64,000 nucleotides of DNA from Monocercomonoides exilis (lineage: Eukaryota > Preaxostyla > Oxymonadida > Polymastigidae): NCBI GenBank assembly GCA_001643675.2, contig LSRY02000016.1, positions 1,550,001-1,614,000 of the forward strand, given 5' to 3'. The notes under the pieces were generated by a model. It did not search any database. It saw only the letters and a program-made list of their open reading frames with translations, and was not told where the DNA came from. The position numbers were made by a program, and so were the translations under genes. Below, one piece after another: positions 1 through 9,973 of this stretch. Each line of letters starts with the position of its first letter. Position 1 is the first letter of the stretch.

Positions 1-59
1 GGCAGTGAAAAGAAGAGAATAATGTGGCAGGCGATGAGCAATCATTGTCGTTACGTACC

Positions 60-990
60 GCATTTGTATGAGTTCATTTGGATGTCTCAGAATAGGCGGG
101 TTCATACACGTCTGTAGCAGCGATTAGCTTCATTGAAATGTGGTGGTGGATTGTTGTGCCTGTTGCGGATGGGGGTGAATGCAAATCAAAAGAAGTCGTC
201 ACAAAGGGAGACAAATTCACTGCGGGGATATGTTGTAGCGCAACGTGCAGTTATGAACAGGGGCGTTGCATGGGTACATGATGTGGAATTTTCAACAATG
301 CTTTCAGCACTTCTGGATAACTCTGATCAGTCGCTCTTAGCTTCGTTGGCATAGTAATTTGTGATTAAACGGATCTTTTCATCACCGGACTAAATTCCGT
401 ACCAGTCGACCAACAATTTGCTTGAATTTTCGTTGCCGATATTGATAATTATGCGGATTGTGATGCTATCTCCGCGCTTCTACCAAAGAAAAAGCTGAAA
501 TGCTGGATGCCTGCTGCAGTTCCTCCTGGAGAAAGGAAAGGGGCATGGAAGGTGACTGTTGAACAGCGATCGCACATGCTTCTTGAGCAGATGTTAGATC
601 GAAGAAATCGGGAAAATTCGAATTGGCTAATGACGTCTTCATGTGGATCTTGGACAGGCTCATCTTTGGCTTGTTTATTACCTTCTCCAGCGGAGTCAAT
701 GGCGATAAAATGGCTGATAAGTACAATGTTTGAGCTGATATGGAAGATGACGTTCGAACAGTGTATGCTCTTCTGATGCGATTCACACCTTGGTCTTCTG
801 TTCCAATGAAGCTGACGCTGATGATGATGAAGATGCTGTAGACTATCCGGGAGAAATGCGGAGACAAGATCATAGCAGATCTGGGTAGTGGTGACGGTTC
901 CGCGGAAAGGGTCTGGAGACTATGTGCGCATATCGCGGGCGGTCAAGCAGGTGGAGCAGAAGAAAAGCGAATTAGTACGGTTTGTGATAA
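60..990 (+). pseudogene. Decayed copy 1 of unnamed helical family A
   Basis: I do not recognise the protein. It is the remnant of a family with two better copies in this window (31.1-34 kb plus strand; 49.2-49.9 kb minus strand). Shared landmarks here are LRGYVVAQRAVMNRGVAW at about 210-270 and, after two adjacent stops near 352, a second matching block around KRIFSSPD at about 370-400, which aligns with SGSKRIFAAADV of the 49 kb copy. The reading frame beyond 430 stays protein-like but is broken by several stops. The predicted structure is alpha-helical and could be HEAT-like, but this is inference. It is clearly non-functional and may extend past the left edge of the window. Confidence 0.55.
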
Positions 991-2880
991 TCGAAGATGT
1001 GCATAAATTTTTTTGAGGAAAATGAGATGCTGCCGTTTTGGTAGAAGGAGACGGAAATGAAGTGCATCAGAAGAAGACGGGTTATTGAAAAGACGGAGGA
1101 AAGGAGAGAAGGTCAATCGAATTGATGCTTGTGGTAGAATGTGGTATTGTTGCATTTGAACTCGGACATGCAAAGATAGACGATGGATGAGTTTGTAGCT
1201 GTTGTGTCTGTTGTTCCGCCGGAATGCGTGCCGTCGATAGCTCTGCGGGATGCAACATTTACGTTTTTGTCAGTGTGAAAGAAGAAAGGGATGATTGGGG
1301 TTATGAGTGTTTCGCATTGTGTGTTTGTGGGCAGGTTAGATTTATTAAAGGAATCATCTGCGTTCCGGTGGACGTCGTATCTCCTGCAAGTTGGCATCGA
1401 AATGACATAGAAAATTACCTCCTTCAATACCCCACTTGCATTTCTGCTTTGCTCACACTCGCTCCCTCGTCTTATTCTGCACCTTCGGCATCTGCTTGGC
1501 TTCTGGCTTTTTCGAGTGGAATGCACCTCTCGGCATCGATGCGCCAACCAACAACTGCAATGAAAAAGCTCCTTCTCATTCATCATCTGCTTCTGGGAAT
1601 TCTGTGAATTTATCTATTTCTTTCCTTCTTCCCATACCCATTTAGTGGTTTGTGATTGTTCTTTCAATTCCATAAAATGCACTCAGCAAATGAAAAAGTT
1701 ATCTCTTGTGTTGACAATAGCGAAAATTATTAAGTTGTGGATACAAGTTTTGCATTATTTTTGTTTACCATTTGCAACAACCCATTCTGAACATTGATCA
1801 GCTCTGTAGTGAATGCTGTTTCTGTTGAGTGTAACTTTCAGCAGATATGTTCAGATTGCTTATTTTCATCTCTCCAGCTCCAGTAATTTCGAATATCTTT
1901 GAGTCGCAATTATTTGTATGTGCCGAGTCATGCACAAAGGGAAGATCTCTAACAGATAATGTGCCTGCCGTGACTGAAAATAGAGACAAACCTGATTCAT
2001 CGAATTCTGTCTGCACGGTTGTTGAAAAAATACTTTGGCCGTATAATGTATGAGTATTGTCGCCCCAATCCTAACTTTTGATTTCAGTAATTGTTCCTTT
2101 GGGCATCTCAATATCAATCACATTACATGAACAGGCGGTATCAAACAACGGCTGATGGCGCTGAAGAGATAACTTTCGTTTGTTCTGCATGCATATGCAT
2201 CTTTGGCATTCGGCTGTGTTTTAGCATATGAAGCATATCTGATTTTTCCAAAATCGTTCGAGAACATTCGATTTTTTCCGCAATTGAGTTGTATCTTGAT
2301 CAAACTATATTTGATGTTTGCCTTGTAGAATTGCAATTTGGATCAATGTTGTTTGAATTCGATTCTTGAAGAGTAATGTCATGGCCTCCTTTCAAATATG
2401 TGTTATTATGAAAAGAAAAGAAGAAAAACAATATTTTATAATCATTTCAATTCTATCATTATTTTAACATCACCTTCTCCACGCATTGCATAGCAACTGT
2501 AGAAAAGACAATTTGAGAGTATAAAATTTCTCCGTTGGTTTCCAATGACAAATTGATCCTCCAGCACCATCAAAAGAACAATTTCATAGACTTTTTCCGG
2601 AAAAAGAATTGACACTGCATTCTTTCTACCTATAACTTTTGTCTGTTCAAAGGTTAATTACCACATTTATATTCAAGAGGTAGTATGAGAATTAATGGAA
2701 GCTTATTTTGCCACGCGATTATATAAATAAACGCAAAATAAATTTGATCAGTGAATGTAATAAAAAAAAAGTGTTTCTTGAAATTGGATATAAAAATCAA
2801 ACGAGTTCACTCATCAATATTGACATTGAAAAAATCCATTAAACTTATGGAAGTTTGAATGGAACAGATATAACAAAATA
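991..2880. other. No supported gene; AT-rich with short chance ORFs
   Basis: Only short overlapping open frames on both strands are present, with no recognisable motif or paralogue in the window. Composition becomes strongly AT-rich after about 1640. I see no RNA gene or transposon end here. Confidence 0.5.
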
Positions 2881-2897
2881 AGAATGGGTGATATTAT

Positions 2898-3305
2898 TTG
2901 ATCTGTGGTGATTTTTCAAAAATTTTTACCCATATGTTTATGGAAATGGTTCCAGATAGAAAAAAGCACACTTTGTTAATTATTGAACCTAATTCAATAT
3001 TTCTTCTCACCGAAGAATGCAGTGACAGCTGGCGGGCCTACAATGGAATGGAAAATCTTGGTTACACACATAGAATGGTCAACCATAAAAAAACATTTAT
3101 TAATAAAGATACAAACACTCACACAAACCGCATAGAAGGTCTCTGGTCCATGTTTCGTAAAAGCTTACCACCACATGGAGTCAGACATTCCGTAATTCAA
3201 TCATACATGGATTCTTTCGCTTCCAAAATGCAAGAAGACAGTATTTATTACACCTTTTTGGACACCTTGGCTGTCAATAATATTTATAAACAAATGGAAG
3301 TTTGA
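2898..3305 (+). pseudogene. Merlin/ISXO2-like (IS1595-type) transposase, 3' fragment
   Basis: This is the C-terminal half of a DDE transposase of the IS1595/ISXO2 type, which in eukaryotes defines the Merlin superfamily. Visible family signatures in order: VPDRKKHTLLII (strand before the second acidic residue), CSDSWRAYNGM (second catalytic Asp, consensus SDxWxAY), LGYTHRMVNHKKTFINKD, and HTNRIEGLWSMFRKSLP (third catalytic region with HTNxIEGxW). The frame ends at TGA after about 135 codons. The N-terminal zinc ribbon and the first catalytic Asp (VEIDE-type motif) are not found upstream, so this is a truncated, inactive relic. A second, longer relic of the same superfamily lies at 56.1-57.3 kb. 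The first in-frame ATG falls inside the domain, so no genuine start is visible. Confidence 0.8.
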
Positions 3306-3787
3306 TTTTTTAATTTTTTAATCAATTAACTTTTTTTTTCTTTTTTCAGATGAAATAAAAAACGTCGATGAATCAGAACGCCACAAGTTAAAGCACATAA
3401 CATGCAAAGTTTTTGTTTTCTATTTGTTCATTTTTCAAACCATTCAGTGTTATTCTTTATTAATTTTTAACGAGCAAACAATAAAAAAATATTATTGTCT
3501 TTTTTTTAATTTTCTAAATACAGCACCCACCAGCACTTTTCATTTTAAACATATCTTCAACAAAAAGACATGATTCTTATATTTGAATCAATTTCTTTTT
3601 TCTTTTTTGACATTAAAAATTATGGGTTATGTCCACCAATTGGGATTGTACCAATTCAAACTGAATATTCAATAGAAATAATGATTCATAAAAGAAGTTT
3701 TTTTTTCCTAATTCTTGAAAAACATTGGTTCAAACTAAACCTGTCTGACGCGTAGAAAAAAATATTTCACTTCCGTCAGTTATTTTC

Positions 3788-3831
<44 letters not shown>

Positions 3832-4000
3832 GAATGAATTCTAAACAATATGTTCACATTTTTTTTGTAAATAATAGAGATTTTGTGATAATTATTTTTT
3901 AAAGTTTTTAGTCTTATTTTTAAACATGTCCCATTAATTGATTTCAATTTCGTATTTTAATTGAAATGCTTTTATGTCCGTGTTCCTTCACCTCTTAATC
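3306..4000. other. AT-rich spacer with poly(T)
   Basis: No gene is supported. The stretch holds a 34-T run (3794-3827) and, at about 3745-3780, a short inverted CTGACG...CGTCAG sequence resembling others at 11.8 and 60.6 kb. Confidence 0.5.
3794..3827. repeat. Poly(T) tract, 34 bp
   Basis: Uninterrupted run of T about 200 bp upstream of Pmp-like gene 1. It is one of six long homopolymers in the window. Confidence 0.9.
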
Positions 4001-4032
4001 GATTCAACCTCCTTTTCGGAACAAAAAACTTC

Positions 4033-6090
4033 ATGTTGCAAACAGACTCTTCACAAAATGCTCATTTCGTGCTTGGAGGAACTGAAATTCACAGAGAGAA
4101 ATTAAGTCGATTGTCCTTTACTGGTTTGAATGGCTATCTCTTTGAATGGTGCGAATGGAATGATTCAAATGGTGGATCTTCATCTGATGGTGCACTTCAA
4201 GTTGTTTGCACAAATGCAAATCTCACAGTCACTTCTTATTCGTTCAACAATTGTTCGGCAAAAGGACACAATGGTGGGGCATTAGATTGCTTTTATCTGT
4301 TAAACGTTAACATCACAACATCTAATATCACAAGTTGTTCAGCGTTGCATGGAGGAGCAAATTGTGTAGCTAATCCACAATCAAATTCTGCTTGGACATT
4401 CTCTGAAAACAGAGTGGAAAGTTGCTCAATAACAGATTGGTGTGGAACTGGTTGGTATTTCTGGATTGGCGATTTTCCATCAAATATTCAATTTCAGTTT
4501 ACAAACAGCAAGTGCATCTCAAATTCTGGTGGTGATTCAACCGGCTCACTTACATTTCGCTGGCCTCCACAAAATAAACCAAATCAATTTTTGGTCAATG
4601 AGTGTCAGTTCATAAATAACAAATTGAAATTAAATTCAACTCCATGGGGAGGTGCTGCAATGTTTTTCAGAGACACATATGATTGGATGAATGGAACAAA
4701 ATTCATCACATTCTGTTTCTTCGATGGCAACACTGCAACTAATGGAAGAGGAAACGATGTGTTCTTCAGTGGCAATGCCATAACCCAATCTCCATTCCAG
4801 CAATGTTGTTCAACAACTCCAACACTAAGACTTCGGAACAACAATACAGCTGACAATGCTGAATATAATAGCTGGCTCCCCCTCATTGCCCAGAACAAAA
4901 TCGTTGCCAGCAATGGAACTGATGTCGATGCCTGTGGCAGACCCCAACAAACCCCATGTGCCACCATCGAGTATGCCCTCACTGGCTTCATTTCCCTCCT
5001 CCAAGACGCCTCCCTCACCCTCCTCACCTCAACATTTGTTCCAACTCAAACACTCACCTTCAGCGCGGTTGACACAAAAATCACTGGAAACGACACAAAT
5101 GCTACCACCATTGCCTCCAGCGGCATTCCCCAACCACCAAACTCACATTCACACTCATCACAATCAACATCATCAAATTCATCATTTTCATCATTTTCAT
5201 CTGCATCTTCTTCACCAGATCCATCTGCCTCGTCTGCCCTCTTCCAACAAACGCAGGGCTCCCTCACAGTCTCTGCCCTCGCCATCGCCTACAACTCCAC
5301 AAACCAAATCACCCCCATCCTCTTCCACCTCTCCGATAACTCCCCTTCCCTCAACCTCAACACAACCACCATCACCGGAACAACCTCCATAACAATAAAA
5401 ACTCCCCTCTTCTTCCTCACTGCTGGCTCCCTCGCCCTCAACCACACAGCAATCACCAGTCTCTCCCTCAACAGCCAGAGCATCTTCCACCTCACCTCCC
5501 TCACCGCTCCCCTCGCTCTCAACTCCTCCAACATCACCGATATCACCTCCACAGCCACTCCCGCCAGCTGTGTCCTCTCCTCTGCCACCTCCTCTGAACT
5601 TTCCCTCTCCCTCGCCAACTGCACCATCACCAACATCAACTCAGCTCCACAAAACCAACAGACTGCCACCAATGGAGGGTGCATCTCATTCGCCTCATCT
5701 GCCCCTGCCAACGCATTTTCGGTGAGGAACACAAATTTCTCCACCTGCTGTGTGAGCGAGGATACAAGTTCTGGAGGAAGAGGCGGTGCTCTCATGATCG
5801 AGTACAAGGATGATTCACAAGTGTCATCCACAACCTTTTCCATCACCAATATCGTGTTTTCAGCCAACAAGGCCAGCGTCGGAAGAGATATGTATTTTGT
5901 GTGTGAATCCCTTGTCGCTTCAGTGAAGGAACCCTTGTTCACTTTCATGACAAGCATCACTCAGAAAGACAACTCGGCTGTTGGACATGACAGAACAGAA
6001 GCAATTGGAATGTCGATTAATAAATCTTTATCAACGGGCATACAGCTAACAATGAATACGTGGAAAGAATACTTGGCATCAAAGCAATGA
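4033..6090 (+). CDS. Pmp-like surface protein 1, probably 3'-truncated
   Basis: Polymorphic-membrane-protein-like protein with an expected right-handed beta-helix, related in motif style to the chlamydial Pmp and oxymonad families. GGA-type motifs occur as GGALDCF, GGANCV, GGAAMFF, GGCISF and GGALMI; FxxN-type motifs as FSEN, FINN, FDGN and FSAN. Around residue 285 of the ORF a new unit starts with WLPLIAQNKIVASNGTDVD, then ACGRPQQTPCATIEYAL, a block that begins each beta-helix unit. A serine-rich linker of about 35 residues follows near 5130-5225. The open frame extends 24 codons upstream of the first ATG (4033), but I see no clear signal peptide, so the true 5' end or a first exon may be missing. 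From about 4870 codons become strikingly C-rich compared with the AT-rich 5' third. The frame ends soon after a shift near 6005; the next beta-helix unit survives out of frame downstream. Function would be at the cell surface, perhaps adhesion or antigenic variation (inference). Confidence 0.75.
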   Translation: MLQTDSSQNAHFVLGGTEIHREKLSRLSFTGLNGYLFEWCEWNDSNGGSSSDGALQVVCTNANLTVTSYSFNNCSAKGHNGGALDCFYLLNVNITTSNITSCSALHGGANCVANPQSNSAWTFSENRVESCSITDWCGTGWYFWIGDFPSNIQFQFTNSKCISNSGGDSTGSLTFRWPPQNKPNQFLVNECQFINNKLKLNSTPWGGAAMFFRDTYDWMNGTKFITFCFFDGNTATNGRGNDVFFSGNAITQSPFQQCCSTTPTLRLRNNNTADNAEYNSWLPLIAQNKIVASNGTDVDACGRPQQTPCATIEYALTGFISLLQDASLTLLTSTFVPTQTLTFSAVDTKITGNDTNATTIASSGIPQPPNSHSHSSQSTSSNSSFSSFSSASSSPDPSASSALFQQTQGSLTVSALAIAYNSTNQITPILFHLSDNSPSLNLNTTTITGTTSITIKTPLFFLTAGSLALNHTAITSLSLNSQSIFHLTSLTAPLALNSSNITDITSTATPASCVLSSATSSELSLSLANCTITNINSAPQNQQTATNGGCISFASSAPANAFSVRNTNFSTCCVSEDTSSGGRGGALMIEYKDDSQVSSTTFSITNIVFSANKASVGRDMYFVCESLVASVKEPLFTFMTSITQKDNSAVGHDRTEAIGMSINKSLSTGIQLTMNTWKEYLASKQ

Positions 6091-6780
6091 ATTGCTGGCT
6101 ATCAAAGATGCCCTTCAAGAGCACACGCAATGCGATGTGTCTTCTGAAGAAGGTACAGATCATAAGGCAGAAATCATTTCATCGGCTGATTTGTCTGTGG
6201 ATCGGTGCAAATGAAGGTATAGTCAAAGATTTTTGAAGAGAAGGCACACAAAATAGAAGAAAACATCTCACATGTGCATTTGATGAAATCAACATTGCTT
6301 GTCGGACATTTATTCTCTTGTTTTTAAAGAATTCTCCTCCAAATTTGAATTTCTTCCAAAACTCATTCATTCATTTGTCATCTTCTCGACATGTCGAAGG
6401 CGTGTGACGTTATGTAACCTTCCGAACTCTATTTTGAAACCCATCCATTTCATAAAAGAACTGCTTCAATGTTTTTTCTGTTTTCACAGCAAATGCTTCG
6501 GTTTCAAAATGTGAAAAGTTGGAACTGTCCTCTTTTTTTTTTATTTTGACATGCCAAAAAGCTATTCTCCTCAAAAGGTTACTTCCATTTCGTTGTCTCA
6601 TTATTTCAACAGAAATTCTGTTATTGAATAAAAAATTATCTGTGCTTCTGGATAGAAATGAAAGACGAGGCATGATGTTGAATTTGGCCAGAGTTGAATG
6701 AAATGGAAATATAAATGTTTTCATTGATCATAGAAGGAGGCGTTGAAGAAGAAGAAATAAAATGAAATGAATTCATCTTG
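6091..6780 (+). pseudogene. Eroded next Pmp unit and 3' flank
   Basis: Immediately past the stop of Pmp-like gene 1, another frame reads HTANNEYVERILGIKAM then NCWLSKMPFKS, which corresponds to HTANNEYVDGHLGIKAMYC in the paralogous position at 45.99 kb. This resembles the start of a further Pmp unit (normally x-YVxGxxG...C...PC). Frameshifts and stops break it. The remainder is AT-rich sequence alignable to 46.1-46.8 kb. Confidence 0.5.
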
Positions 6781-6957
6781 ATGGCATTTCATTTCCAATA
6801 TTATGAAAGAAAATGTCAATTATTCGACGTTGACATATTGAGGCGAAGGAATGAGAATGTTTTATTTTTTGTTCAGTTTATATGTGCTGAAGAATTGGAT
6901 GGAATAAATGCATCAGAATGTCCATGGACTCATCCAACGCCAGTGGAAAATTTACTG

Positions 6958-6985
6958 TTAAGAGGAAGCGGAAGAAGACAACGAA

Positions 6986-7016
<31 letters not shown>

Positions 7017-7060
7017 GATGAGGAGGATGAGGAGGAGGAGGAGAAGAAGAAGAAGAAGCA
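6958..7060 (+). repeat. Purine-rich GAA/GAG/GGA triplet tract
   Basis: About 100 bp of nearly pure purine triplets on the plus strand. The minus strand reads as poly-serine (TCT/TCC), as in the neighbouring 7.2-10.8 kb gene, so this may be eroded coding sequence of that gene's 3' end. Confidence 0.7.
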
Positions 7061-7208
7061 AATTGTTGGTTTGTTTGTGGAATCTGAACAACATTAAAAA
7101 AAACAGAAGAAGCAGAAGAAATCGAAGAATTCTTTGTCAATTAGCTTTTTTTATGCTCGTCCATCAACATCTGAAAGCGAAGGAGAAGAGATTCGATTGC
7201 TTAGAGAG

Positions 7209-8336
7209 TCAATATCTGGACTGAGAGGAAGAAGAGGAAGATCCTTTCATAGCATTTGAATGCCTAACCGCACGAGAACCACTCATAACAGAAGATGCTG
7301 TGGTTGGTGGTGGCATCGTCTGAGCAGAGTGCCTGGATTTCGTCTGCGAGTGGAATGAGGAGTCAGTCAAATAAGAAGGCGGTCGCGATTGCGAAGGAAA
7401 AAGGCTGCAATACGATGAAACAGGGATAACTTCGTTGGAACCTGCAGACACCGAAAAGGATGCGGTGGTTGTTTCATCGAAGTCTGCTGTCGCTCCAGTC
7501 ATTGATGTGGCTGAAAAAGCATATGTTGAAGAAGAAAACGAAGTCCGAGAAAGCGAACGGGCAGATGAGCGGTCAGAGGAGATGCTAAATGATCTGTATG
7601 CTTTCCCTTGGATAGGCACAGACACTGGCTGGTCTGAGAAATCTGTGCCTGAACGTGTGATCTCGTCTTCTCTCGTCTTGCCTCCGCTGCTTATCTCTTC
7701 CCCATCATCACCTTTATCGTCTTCTTCTTCTTCTGAGTCATCATCGTTATTTTCCTTCTTCCCATCTCCTGTCCCTTTCATCTCCTGCGCTTCCTCATTA
7801 TCAGCCTCCTTCTTCTCTTGAAACACCACCAGAAACAGATTCGCATTCTGTTGGAGCATCGCATCTTCCTCTAACGGGTTCTCCTTCGTCGCCGCGCCGT
7901 GTGCCAGTTTCAATAACAGATCCGCCACAAATGTTGGTGCTGTCTCATTTGGATGGCTCAATGCAACCAGAACGAGCAGATGGAAGCGGAGAAGCTTCAG
8001 GCAGTGGTTCGCAAACGAGTTGCGCTCCATTTCTTGTGCTTTCGCTTCGAGATATTCGTACTGCCTGTCTGAAAGTGCATGTACTGCAACTCTGCCTACC
8101 CATATGCAGCTTTTCACCAATCGGTTGCCTTTCTTTTTCATCCTCTGCAACTTTTGCCTTCTTTCTACTCTTTTTTCTTTCTCTGTGTTGTTGTCTGCCC
8201 AAAACCAGAACTGGATTTTCTGTCCTGAGCGATGACTGAGTCTGGCCAGGCATGACTGTACTGATGAATGCATTGTGGCCATCTCCTTGTTTTGCCTCTG
8301 GATGAGAATCTTCTTTGTCGCCCAGCCCGTTTTCAC
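7209..8336 (-). CDS. Acidic and Ser-rich C-terminal part of an unknown HEAT-like protein
   Basis: Unrecognised protein. An N-terminal part with basic helices (residues about 55-80) is followed by a helical stretch around ALSDRQYEYLEAKAQEMERN and then LLRFHLLVLVALSHPNETAP, which resembles an armadillo/HEAT-type helix pair. Next come an acidic run (residues about 185-225, with SEEEEDDKGDDGEE) and a long Ser-rich, probably disordered tail to the stop near 7209. The same-strand pieces at 8.3-8.8, 9.0-10.0 and 10.4-10.8 kb have the same Ser-rich style, so this is most likely the 3' portion of one large gene interrupted by frameshifts and/or introns. No convincing ATG context marks a start here. 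Whether the gene is functional cannot be decided from sequence alone. Confidence 0.5.
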   Translation of the reverse strand: MKTGWATKKILIQRQNKEMATMHSSVQSCLARLSHRSGQKIQFWFWADNNTEKEKRVERRQKLQRMKKKGNRLVKSCIWVGRVAVHALSDRQYEYLEAKAQEMERNSFANHCLKLLRFHLLVLVALSHPNETAPTFVADLLLKLAHGAATKENPLEEDAMLQQNANLFLVVFQEKKEADNEEAQEMKGTGDGKKENNDDDSEEEEDDKGDDGEEISSGGKTREDEITRSGTDFSDQPVSVPIQGKAYRSFSISSDRSSARSLSRTSFSSSTYAFSATSMTGATADFDETTTASFSVSAGSNEVIPVSSYCSLFPSQSRPPSYLTDSSFHSQTKSRHSAQTMPPPTTASSVMSGSRAVRHSNAMKGSSSSSSQSRY

Positions 8337-8342
8337 TGAAGA

Positions 8343-8759
8343 TCATCCATTGTGCTCCATCATCAGAATGAACGATGCTAAGAAGGAGCTGTTTGATGAT
8401 GCAATTTGAGACTCACTCTGAGAAAGCTGAGGCAGAAAAGGCAGAAGAGGCAGTGATGGGTGTGTTGGATAGGAGGAGATAGAAAACGGAGATGGAAAGG
8501 GTGAAGATTGAGAAGGAGGAGAAGATACAGAGAAAGAAGGGATTTGTCGAGTGGCCGCAGGAGATAAAGGGGAAAGCGAGGGAGATGAAGTGGGATACTT
8601 GCTTCCACCGATGCTGTCACAGACAATGTTATTATTGATATTGTTGATGTTGTTGATGTTGTTGAAATTGTTGTTCTTATTGGAGTTGTGATAGCTTACA
8701 GAAGGTGGAATTGCAGTCTTCACAGAAGGAACAGCCTGTTGAGTTCGAGAAAGAAGCAC
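8343..8759 (-). CDS. Ser/Asn-rich internal fragment of the same gene
   Basis: Low-complexity segment with a run of NN-I-NN repeats (encoded by GTTGATGTT-type repeats on the plus strand at 8630-8680), then Ser/Pro-rich sequence. It stops seven bases before the frame of the next downstream piece begins at 8336, suggesting a frameshift or an unrecognised intron between them. No domain is recognised. Confidence 0.35.
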   Translation of the reverse strand: MLLSRTQQAVPSVKTAIPPSVSYHNSNKNNNFNNINNINNINNNIVCDSIGGSKYPTSSPSLSPLSPAATRQIPSFSVSSPPSQSSPFPSPFSISSYPTHPSLPLLPFLPQLSQSESQIASSNSSFLASFILMMEHNG

Positions 8760-9001
8760 ACCGAAGTTGTTGAGTGAAGCTTGTTCAGAATGTGTTTGGA
8801 AATAAACAGAAGAAGAAGAGGAGGAGGAAGCTGTCTGAGAAGGAAATGAATGAGCTAACTGCTTCCATTGAGCTCTTCAAGGGTTTGCAGCAACAATACC
8901 GATGAATGCCCAGACACACGAGGAAGAGAGGAGAGAGAAAGGGAAGAGGAGAAAGGAAGAGGAGGAAGTGGCATGGACGATATTGAGGAGAAGGAGAATG
9001 A

Positions 9002-9973
9002 TTACGTGTAAGGGAGTTTTGAGACAGATGGAAGAGAAGGTGTATTTGAAGTGGAGGAAGAGAAATCAGATGGAGAAATGAATCCAAATGGGAAAGAAGA
9101 AGAAGAAGAAGAAGCAGAATTGTTATTGCCTTTTGATGGAGAAACAGAAGAAGAAGATGATGATGACGCAAAAGAAGGATAAGCATCAGTGTTATTCTTT
9201 AACATAGATGACAGATTGAAGAAACGAGCAACGACGAAAGGGCTGTTGGAGTTGAGAATGTTGAATGCTGCATGAAGAAGGATAGCATCGAGAAGAGGTT
9301 GCAAAACATCAGAAGCTGTTTGTTTGCGCTCTGTAGACTTCAAAGCAGAGAAGGAAGAGGAGAAAGAATTGGGGAAAGAGGAAGAAGCAGATGATGAAGC
9401 GGAACGAGAGGAGGAAGAAGATGAAGATATAAGCGAATTCAGAGAAGAAACAGGCGAAGAAGCAACAACGACAAGTTTGTATATCCATTCAGCTGCTGTT
9501 GTTCTTACGAATGAGTCCTTCGAAGAGAGAAAAGAGGAAAGAAGCACAAAACAGCAGTCGTTGGAGCAGCCAGTAAAGTTGTGAGTGGAAAAGATCGAAG
9601 AGGAAGAGGAAGAGGAAGAGGGAGAAGAAGGCGAAGAAGGCGAAGAAGGCGAAGAAGGAGAAGAAGAAGAAGAAGAAGAAGATGCAAATGAATTATTAAA
9701 TAAATTGTTTTGATTATCCATCTGTTGAGTTGTTATATTTTGTTGCATTCCTATTTCATTTGGTGTTATGTTCTCTATTGTATTCAACTGAGTTATTATT
9801 CCATTTGAAGAGAAAGAAGAGGAGGAGGAGGAAGAAGGAGAAAAGAAAGAAGAAGGGAAAAAAGAAAAAGAAGGGAAAGAAGAAGAAGAAGAAGAGAAGA
9901 GGAAGAAAAAGAAGAAGGAAATTCGAGTGTATTTGTGGAAGGTTGAGGAAAAGAGGCTAAAGATCCAAAGCAA
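9002..9973 (-). CDS. Ser-rich fragment with HEAT-like helices
   Basis: A Ser-rich lead is followed by an ordered core: FTGCSNDCCFVLLSSFLSSK, DSFVRTTAAEWIYKLVVVAS and, after another Ser run, VLQPLLDAILLHAAFNILNS with FVVARFFNLSSMLKNN. This helix-turn-helix pattern, with a conserved small/hydrophobic spacing, looks like HEAT/armadillo repeats (inference from pattern, no profile run). Poly-Ser is encoded by TCT/TCC runs (GAA/GGA on the plus strand). The frame switches into that of the next upstream piece inside a GAA tract at about 9880, which indicates slippage-type frameshifting. Confidence 0.45.
   Translation of the reverse strand: MLWIFSLFSSTFHKYTRISFFFFFLFSSSSSSFPSFSFFPSSFFSPSSSSSSSFSSNGIITQLNTIENITPNEIGMQQNITTQQMDNQNNLFNNSFASSSSSSSSPSSPSSPSSPSSPSSSSSSSSIFSTHNFTGCSNDCCFVLLSSFLSSKDSFVRTTAAEWIYKLVVVASSPVSSLNSLISSSSSSSRSASSSASSSFPNSFSSSFSALKSTERKQTASDVLQPLLDAILLHAAFNILNSNSPFVVARFFNLSSMLKNNTDAYPSFASSSSSSSVSPSKGNNNSASSSSSSFPFGFISPSDFSSSTSNTPSLPSVSKLPYT

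Larger units (their letters stand above)
4000..6960 (+). repeat. Segmental duplication, copy 1 (Pmp-like gene plus 3' flank)
   Basis: Homologous to 44014-46950 in the same orientation. Similarity covers the Pmp-like gene and continues past its stop. For example, the sequence coding KMPFKS at about 6105 matches about 46060; ACTGCTTCAATG-type sequence near 6460 matches about 46420; and CATCTTGATGGCATTTCAT near 6775 matches about 46720. Similarity is patchy: nearly perfect in the middle of the gene and much weaker at both ends. Confidence 0.7.

Noticed and set aside
3961-4032. Upstream start of Pmp-like gene 1 at TTG 3961
   Set aside because: The first codon is TTG, not a normal eukaryotic start; the first ATG is at 4033. 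The extension also lacks a signal peptide.
5212-5960. Long minus-strand frames antisense to the Pmp-like genes (also 45106-45903)
   Set aside because: They are open because the sense strand is C-rich and T-poor; the sense strand carries the recognisable motifs.
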